Shown here one piece after another: positions 6,767 to 10,369 of a stretch of 10,369 bases of DNA. Position 1 is the stretch's first letter, and every line of letters begins with the position of its first letter. Position numbers and translations under genes: made by a program. The notes beneath the pieces were generated by a model. The model saw only the letters and a program-made list of their open reading frames with translations, was not told the origin of the DNA and made no database searches. The stretch spans positions 1-10,369 of the forward strand of contig WQYJ01000061.1 in assembly GCA_009781325.1 (NCBI GenBank). The letters are read 5' to 3'. The stretch is from Propionibacteriaceae bacterium (GTDB lineage: Bacteria; Actinomycetota; Actinomycetes; Propionibacteriales; Propionibacteriaceae).

Positions 6767-6793
6767 TTTATTCTGAATGGGAGTTGCTGTCCA
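6765..6793 (-). promoter_or_regulatory. Candidate clpB promoter
   Basis: Leftward, TGGACA (6793-6788) is one mismatch from the -35 consensus. It is followed at 17 nt by TAAACT (6770-6765) as the -10. The predicted start near 6758 falls inside the HAIR box and leaves a leader of about 40 nt. The -35 lies only 4 bp from the edge of repeat element C, which therefore forms the upstream promoter border. Confidence 0.6.
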
Positions 6794-6796
6794 CTT

Positions 6797-6920
6797 TCCC
6801 CGGTCATCCTGCCGAAGGCAGGACCCCCGGCAGCCAACGTATGGACTCGAACCTTTAAGAGCAACCCAAGACCCTACGACGGCTGCTGGGGGTCCTGCCG
6901 AAGGCAGGATGACCCGGGGA
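6797..6920. repeat. Inverted-repeat element C (subtype 1)
   Basis: Arms 6797-6844 and 6872-6920 are near-perfect reverse complements from an outer TCCCC/GGGGA inward, around a 27-nt loop (6845-6871) containing GCAACCC as in elements A and E. Both tips are the short hairpin CCTGCC-GAA-GGCAGG. It lies between the clpB promoter and element D. The 61-bp spacer to D (6921-6981) is A/C-rich and holds no recognisable feature. Confidence 0.85.
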
Positions 6921-6981
6921 GTGAGTACCGCGAAACAGACAGCCACAAACAAAACTCACAACACCCCAACCCAACCACCCA

Positions 6982-7075
6982 GGTCATCCTGCGTGAAGCG
7001 AAGCGGAATGCAGGACCCCCGGCAGCCAACGTATGGAGTGGGGACAGATCTCTTCTCAAGCCCCTACGTTAGCTA
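6982..7075. repeat. Inverted-repeat element D (subtype 2, right tip lost)
   Basis: The left half is intact and carries the long GCGAAGC-type tip (6982-7017), almost identical to that of element B, then the arm GGCAGCCAACGTATGG. The loop (7037-7061) is 25 nt, as in B. The right arm begins normally with CCCTACGTTAGC (7062 on) but breaks off after about 12 bp, and its terminal hairpin is missing. Element E starts at 7080, so the right tip may have been removed when E inserted or by recombination between the two. Confidence 0.78.
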
Positions 7076-7079
7076 ACTA

Positions 7080-7196
7080 CCGGTCATGCTGCCGAAGGCA
7101 GTATCCCCGGTGGCCGACGTATGGACTCAAACCAGTCAGCGCAACCCAACTCCCTACGTTGCCTGCCGGGGGTCCTGCCTACGGCAGGATGACCGG
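7080..7196. repeat. Inverted-repeat element E (subtype 1)
   Basis: Arms 7080-7124 and 7152-7196 enclose a 27-nt loop (7125-7151) with GCGCAACCC. The right arm is close to the family norm. The left arm has diverged (CATGCTGCC and GGCAGTATCC in place of CATCCTGCC and GGCAGGACCC), yet its small hairpin still pairs. The element ends 5 bp from the meaB stop codon (TAA at 7204-7202), so meaB transcripts run straight into its hairpin. Confidence 0.85.
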
Positions 7197-7201
7197 GGGG
7201 G

Positions 7202-8212
7202 TTAGTCGTCGTCGTCGGCCCAGTCGAGCCAGGAGGCTGGGAGGTTGCGGGTGAAGGTGGTGAGTACTTCTTGGGCGGCTTCCATGGCGGAGGTTTTTCC
7301 GTCCATGACCTCTGCTTCTAACTTCGTACGCATCTTCTTCACGGCAGGGGTCTGTCGGAGGGCTTCGAGGAGTTCGTCGTCGATCAACGACCACATCCAA
7401 CTGCGCTGCTGGGCGGCACGCCTCGAGGCTAAACCACCGGACTCTTCCAAATACTTCCGATGATCGAGGATCGCTTCCCAGATATCCATCAGCCCGATAC
7501 CGGTATACGACGACGAGGTCAGCACAGGTGGGCGCCGCGCCTTGGGATCAGCCGTAATCAGCTTCATAGCAGTTGACAGTTCACGGGCAGCAACCCTCGC
7601 CGCTGCCTCATTATCACCATCAGCCTTGTTCACCGTGATGATGTCGGCCATCTCCAGGATCCCCTTCTTGATCCCCTGGAGCTGGTCCCCTGCACGGGCC
7701 AGGGTGACAAGAAGGAAGGTATCCACCATTCCAGCAACAGCGACCTCGGATTGTCCCACCCCAACAGTCTCCACCAACACCACATCGTAGCCCGCAGCCT
7801 CCACCACAAGCATCGACTCACGTGTTGCCCGGGCCACCCCACCCAGATGATTACCCGACGGTGACGGGCGAATAAAAGCATTATCTTCCACAGCCAAAGC
7901 TGACATACGAGTACGATCCCCCAGGATCGACCCCCCGGTCTTTGTCGATGAAGGATCCACCGCCAAAACAGCCACCTTGTGACCAAGCTGAATCAGCCGA
8001 ACACCCATGGCGTCAATGAAGGTGGACTTCCCCGCACCGGGCACACCGGTGACTCCGATGCGTACTGCTTTAGTCGGGCGCTCCCCCAGGATTCCCAACA
8101 ATTCACGGGCACGGGCGCGATCCTCCATGCGCATGGATTCCACCAAGGTGATAGCGCGCCCGATCTGGCGGCGATTCCCTGCCAGAACATCTTGTGCAAG
8201 TGTCCGGACCAT
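7202..8212 (-). CDS. meaB: Methylmalonyl-CoA mutase-associated GTPase MeaB (ArgK family)
   Basis: MeaB is a G3E-family GTPase that chaperones the B12-dependent methylmalonyl-CoA mutase: it gates cofactor loading and protects the enzyme from inactivation. The 336-residue protein shows Walker A GVPGAGKS (56-63), the conserved VDPSSTKTGGSILGDRTRM segment (85-103), the switch motif ETVGVGQSE (148-156) and the base-recognition motif NKAD (195-198). A helical dimerisation tail follows. The open frame extends 16 codons further upstream. AAAGGAG at 8228-8222 points to the ATG at 8212 (9-nt spacing), and the protein then begins as family members usually do; the ATG at 8221 directly abuts the Shine-Dalgarno and is unlikely. 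The mutase subunit genes often found next to meaB are not in this window. Confidence 0.95.
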   Translation of the reverse strand: MVRTLAQDVLAGNRRQIGRAITLVESMRMEDRARARELLGILGERPTKAVRIGVTGVPGAGKSTFIDAMGVRLIQLGHKVAVLAVDPSSTKTGGSILGDRTRMSALAVEDNAFIRPSPSGNHLGGVARATRESMLVVEAAGYDVVLVETVGVGQSEVAVAGMVDTFLLVTLARAGDQLQGIKKGILEMADIITVNKADGDNEAAARVAARELSTAMKLITADPKARRPPVLTSSSYTGIGLMDIWEAILDHRKYLEESGGLASRRAAQQRSWMWSLIDDELLEALRQTPAVKKMRTKLEAEVMDGKTSAMEAAQEVLTTFTRNLPASWLDWADDDD

Positions 8213-8259
8213 GGTCACCATCTCCTTTAATCCAAACGTGACCGCAATGCCACTGTGCA

Positions 8260-8289
8260 TATAAACCTAATGAACTTACACTATCGCAA
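8260..8289 (-). promoter_or_regulatory. Candidate meaB promoter
   Basis: Leftward, TTGCGA (8289-8284) and TTTATA (8265-8260) are separated by 18 nt, which would start transcription about 40 nt upstream of the meaB ATG. It overlaps the candidate promoter of the divergent glycosylase gene. Judged by eye; moderate to weak match. Confidence 0.35.
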
Positions 8290-8303
8290 CTGTTATCTAT
8301 TCT
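8276..8303 (+). promoter_or_regulatory. Candidate promoter of the YcaQ-type gene
   Basis: TATTCT (8298-8303) is a fair -10 box with a poor -35 (TTACAC, 8276-8281) at 16 nt. The predicted leader is about 20 nt. No convincing Shine-Dalgarno precedes the ATG at 8330. Confidence 0.3.
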
Positions 8304-8329
8304 CGCCGATCTGATGGCAGAATGACCCC

Positions 8330-9556
8330 ATGAAACTGACGAAACCGCAGGCGAGGAGGATTGCTGTGGCTGCCCAGGGGATGGGCAAGGATCGTGATCG
8401 CGAAGTGGGAATGCGGCAGGTGAACACGGTCATCAACACAGTCGGCCAGTTTCAGATTGACACAGTGAATGTACTGACCAGGGCACATTTCATGCCCTTG
8501 TATACCCGCCTGGGCGCCTATGACACCTCCTTGCTGACTCGTGGGTCCTCCCAGGCGCCGCGCAGACTCTTTGAGTTCTGGGGACACGCGGCCAGCCTGA
8601 TCGACATTTCGCTTTATCCATTATTTGAATTCCGCCGTGAGCGGGCCTACGAGATGACCTGGGGACACATTCGTACCCTCGTTGATAACAATCCTGAAGC
8701 CATTGATGCAGTCGAAGGGATGGTACGCGAGGTAGGACCGCTCACTGCCCGTCAATTGAATTTCGGGCAGGAGCGTACTAAGGAACACTGGGGTTGGAAC
8801 TGGTCCCTGGCGAAGTTGGCTCTGGAATGGCTGTTCTGGAGCGGGCGAATCGCCGTGGCCGGGCGTAACTCCCAGTTCGAGCGCATCTACGACATCCCTG
8901 AACGGGTGATCCCCGCTGCCTATCTGGACGCCTGCCAACCCTGGGCCACGGCAACACCAACAGAACGGGAGGGCCTCACCCATGAGGCTCATGTGGAGTT
9001 AGTACGCCGGGCATCTGCAGCCTTGGGGATCGGTACGGCACGCTGCATCGGTGACTATTTCCGCACCGCTGCTGCACCGACAAAGGCTGCCATCGAGACA
9101 CTAGTTGACACCGGGGAACTTCAGGCAGTCGAGGTGGAAGGAATCTCTGCGCCGGTATGGATTACTAGTGGTGCGAACAAACCTCGCCAGATCCATACCT
9201 CGGCGCTTGTCAGTCCCTTTGATTCCCTCGCCTTTGAGCGCAAGCGCCTTGCTGCCTTCTTTGACATCGACTACACCATTAGCATTTACACCCCTGCTGA
9301 CAAGCGCGTTCACGGCTACTATGTCTATCTCTTCCTGCTCGATGACATCTTCGCAGCCCGCGTGGACCTCAAAGCTGATCGTGCGAAATCGACTCTTCTC
9401 GTCCAGTCTTCCTGGCTGGAAGCCGATGCCGATGCCAGCCGCACAGCCCAAGAACTCAGTTCTGAGCTGCGCCGATTGGCTGACTGGCTGGGGCTGACGA
9501 AGGTTCAGGTGGTCGATAAAGGTACGCTGGCAGGCCACCTCAAAAAGCACGTCTAG
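8330..9556 (+). CDS. ycaQ: YcaQ/AlkX-family winged-helix DNA glycosylase
   Basis: This 408-residue protein belongs to the HTH_42 (YcaQ/AlkZ) superfamily, monofunctional DNA glycosylases built of tandem winged helices. E. coli YcaQ (AlkX) unhooks interstrand crosslinks and removes bulky N7-alkylguanine. The catalytic QxD motif of the AlkX branch is seen as QID at residues 42-44 in the typical setting GQFQIDTVNVLTRAH; the AlkZ branch would have QxQ. Other family landmarks are LFEFWGHAASLI (80-91), GRHGYYVY-like KRVHGYYVYLFLLDD and the C-terminal RLADWLG. Length is normal for YcaQ. It is divergent from meaB and converges on the lipoprotein gene with only 3 bp between stop codons. No natural-product cluster that would suggest self-resistance is present, so a general repair role is likeliest. 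Confidence 0.9.
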   Translation: MKLTKPQARRIAVAAQGMGKDRDREVGMRQVNTVINTVGQFQIDTVNVLTRAHFMPLYTRLGAYDTSLLTRGSSQAPRRLFEFWGHAASLIDISLYPLFEFRRERAYEMTWGHIRTLVDNNPEAIDAVEGMVREVGPLTARQLNFGQERTKEHWGWNWSLAKLALEWLFWSGRIAVAGRNSQFERIYDIPERVIPAAYLDACQPWATATPTEREGLTHEAHVELVRRASAALGIGTARCIGDYFRTAAAPTKAAIETLVDTGELQAVEVEGISAPVWITSGANKPRQIHTSALVSPFDSLAFERKRLAAFFDIDYTISIYTPADKRVHGYYVYLFLLDDIFAARVDLKADRAKSTLLVQSSWLEADADASRTAQELSSELRRLADWLGLTKVQVVDKGTLAGHLKKHV

Positions 9557-9559
9557 AGC

Positions 9560-10123
9560 TTATTTCCAGGTGAAGTTGATGACACCATTGATCGAGGAAA
9601 GCCGTACGGCACCCTGACTGACGACTGTGAACTCAAATGGGCTGTCAAAGAAGGGGCTGAGCCACGTCGGCTCTGGCTCCGCAGTGGAATCGACTGGACA
9701 TCCCACCATGTCATAGAGCCTATTAGCGCTGTCTGGCATCCATGAGCCCGCATAAAGGTGGATAGGCACCGTACTGAATGAACACCCAGTCTGAGTCATC
9801 TTGATGCTCAACAGGAGTTCATCCTTGGCATCGCCAAAAATCCGGGCCTCCAGGCTGATAGCACCGGCAAGATCCTGCTGGGTTCCATCGGGGGCTCGAC
9901 CGTTGACACTGATTAACGACACACAGTCAGGTATTGCATAACCAGATGGCCAACAACCTGTTTGTTTCGATTGGGCGCCCGGCGATGAAGCCTGCGATGT
10001 GGAAGCCGCCGAAGGGGGCGGCTGGTTAGCTGCTCCGGGGTCTGCTGAAGGCGAGGCACACCCTGCTGCGGCCATCATCAGCGCCGCAACCAGTAAAACC
10101 GCCTTCACGAGGTGGTGACCCAT
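9560..10123 (-). CDS. Putative lipoprotein of unknown function
   Basis: A 187-residue protein with a lipoprotein signal: a short basic N-terminus (HHLVK), a hydrophobic core (8-20) and a lipobox-like AAGC with Cys22 as the lipidated residue. The -3 position is Ala rather than the usual Leu, so the call is good but not perfect. A Ser/Ala/Pro/Gln-rich linker (about 23-54) follows, then a domain of about 130 residues with four cysteines (57, 67, 114, 142) that could form two disulfides. I do not recognise the domain. The frame extends 7 codons upstream to a TTG at 10144; I chose the ATG at 10123 because it places the signal peptide at the N-terminus, but no strong Shine-Dalgarno supports either. 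It converges on the ycaQ gene with a 3-bp gap and diverges from the nucleoside phosphorylase. Confidence 0.8.
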   Translation of the reverse strand: MGHHLVKAVLLVAALMMAAAGCASPSADPGAANQPPPSAASTSQASSPGAQSKQTGCWPSGYAIPDCVSLISVNGRAPDGTQQDLAGAISLEARIFGDAKDELLLSIKMTQTGCSFSTVPIHLYAGSWMPDSANRLYDMVGCPVDSTAEPEPTWLSPFFDSPFEFTVVSQGAVRLSSINGVINFTWK

Positions 10124-10150
10124 GTGGTCCAGTCTATCCCGCAAGCTGGG

Positions 10151-10156
10151 TACAAT
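10151..10156 (+). promoter_or_regulatory. -10 box, candidate promoter of the nucleoside phosphorylase
   Basis: TACAAT is one mismatch from the -10 consensus and would start transcription near 10163, about 20 nt before the ATG. No good -35 is visible. The same bases read leftward give TATTGT (10157-10152), a possible -10 for the lipoprotein gene, so the divergent promoters may share one AT-rich box. Confidence 0.45.
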
Positions 10157-10181
10157 AGCTCTTTTCGCATATCATTGGGGC

Positions 10182-10369
10182 ATGGCGATCATCGACAGCT
10201 TTGACTCCTCCTCTCAGGCAGTGATTTCTCCGGAACAGATGGTGACACCCATTGACGGTTTTCCCGACACGATGGTCGTAACCTTCCAGGCCCGGACTTT
10301 CGCCGTACTGATGGATCTCCATGAGACAACCGCGCTGGCTGAAGTGCACTTAGAGGAGTCGATTGAGTC
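10182..10369 (+). CDS. Nucleoside phosphorylase, N-terminal part (cut by window edge)
   Basis: The reading frame opens at ATG 10182 and stays open for 62 codons to the end of the window. It begins MAIIDSFDSSSQAVISPEQM, followed by GFPDTMVVTFQ. This IIDSFD, then SPEQ/P, then VVTF opening matches the start of PNP/UDP-family nucleoside phosphorylases (phosphorolysis of nucleosides to free base and ribose-1-phosphate) as I know them from actinobacteria and clostridia. The active-site regions lie beyond the edge, so substrate class (uridine or purine) cannot be told. GGGG lies just upstream of the ATG, too close for an ideal ribosome-binding site. Confidence 0.7.
   Translation, partial: MAIIDSFDSSSQAVISPEQMVTPIDGFPDTMVVTFQARTFAVLMDLHETTALAEVHLEESIE

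Noticed and set aside
6734..7254. Several overlapping open frames on both strands in the repeat region, such as 6734-7072 and 7033-7254
   Set aside because: They are translations of the inverted repeats (recurring Arg/Pro/Gln-rich RSSCRRQDPRQPTYG-type strings), lack ribosome-binding sites and overlap one another.
9101..9550. A 149-codon reverse frame opposite the glycosylase gene
   Set aside because: It lies wholly within the conserved YcaQ C-terminal region and shows no domain of its own.

Overview
The window looks like a chromosomal segment of a moderately GC-rich actinomycete. The pointers are a 33-residue bS22-type ribosomal protein next to proC, a clpB with an HspR-type (HAIR) operator, a YtrA-type GntR gene, and a MeaB GTPase of the methylmalonyl-CoA mutase system. 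MeaB and the general look of the proteins would suit Propionibacteriaceae, but that placement is inference. Most of the DNA is ordinary housekeeping sequence. The unusual part is a family of compact inverted-repeat elements in two clusters.

Layout. 1-363 is gene-free and carries two repeat elements (A, B). A leftward block follows, transcribed from about 2797 down to 364: a single-pass membrane protein, proC, the 33-residue bS22 protein (too short for most gene callers) and a histidine phosphatase. A 48-bp divergent promoter region (2798-2845) separates it from a rightward pair, a polytopic membrane protein and a YtrA-type GntR regulator that overlap by ATGA. clpB (4137-6716) converges on this pair and is read leftward from a promoter overlapped by an HspR box. 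6797-7196 holds three more repeat elements (C, D, E). meaB follows (7202-8212, leftward), then a divergent YcaQ/AlkX-type DNA glycosylase (8330-9556), a convergent lipoprotein of unknown function (9560-10123), and the first 62 codons of a probable nucleoside phosphorylase running off the right edge.

The repeat elements. Each is two mirror-image arms of about 45 bp around a short loop, and each arm ends in its own small hairpin. This is the architecture of REPIN-like or MITE-like elements. The five copies fall into two subtypes. A, C and E have 27-nt loops ending near GCAACCC and compact hairpin tips on both sides. B and D have 25-nt loops and a longer GCGAAGC-type tip on the left. The order subtype 1 then subtype 2 occurs in both clusters. 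In both clusters the nearest element begins only 5 bp past the stop codon of a leftward gene.

Working together. The genes do not form one pathway. Plausible local units are proC with its membrane-protein neighbour, bS22 with the phosphatase, and the GntR with its membrane-protein partner, the last probably autoregulated at the divergent promoter. clpB is expected to be heat- and stress-controlled by HspR. No novel defence or biosynthetic system is evident; the repeat family is the best lead.
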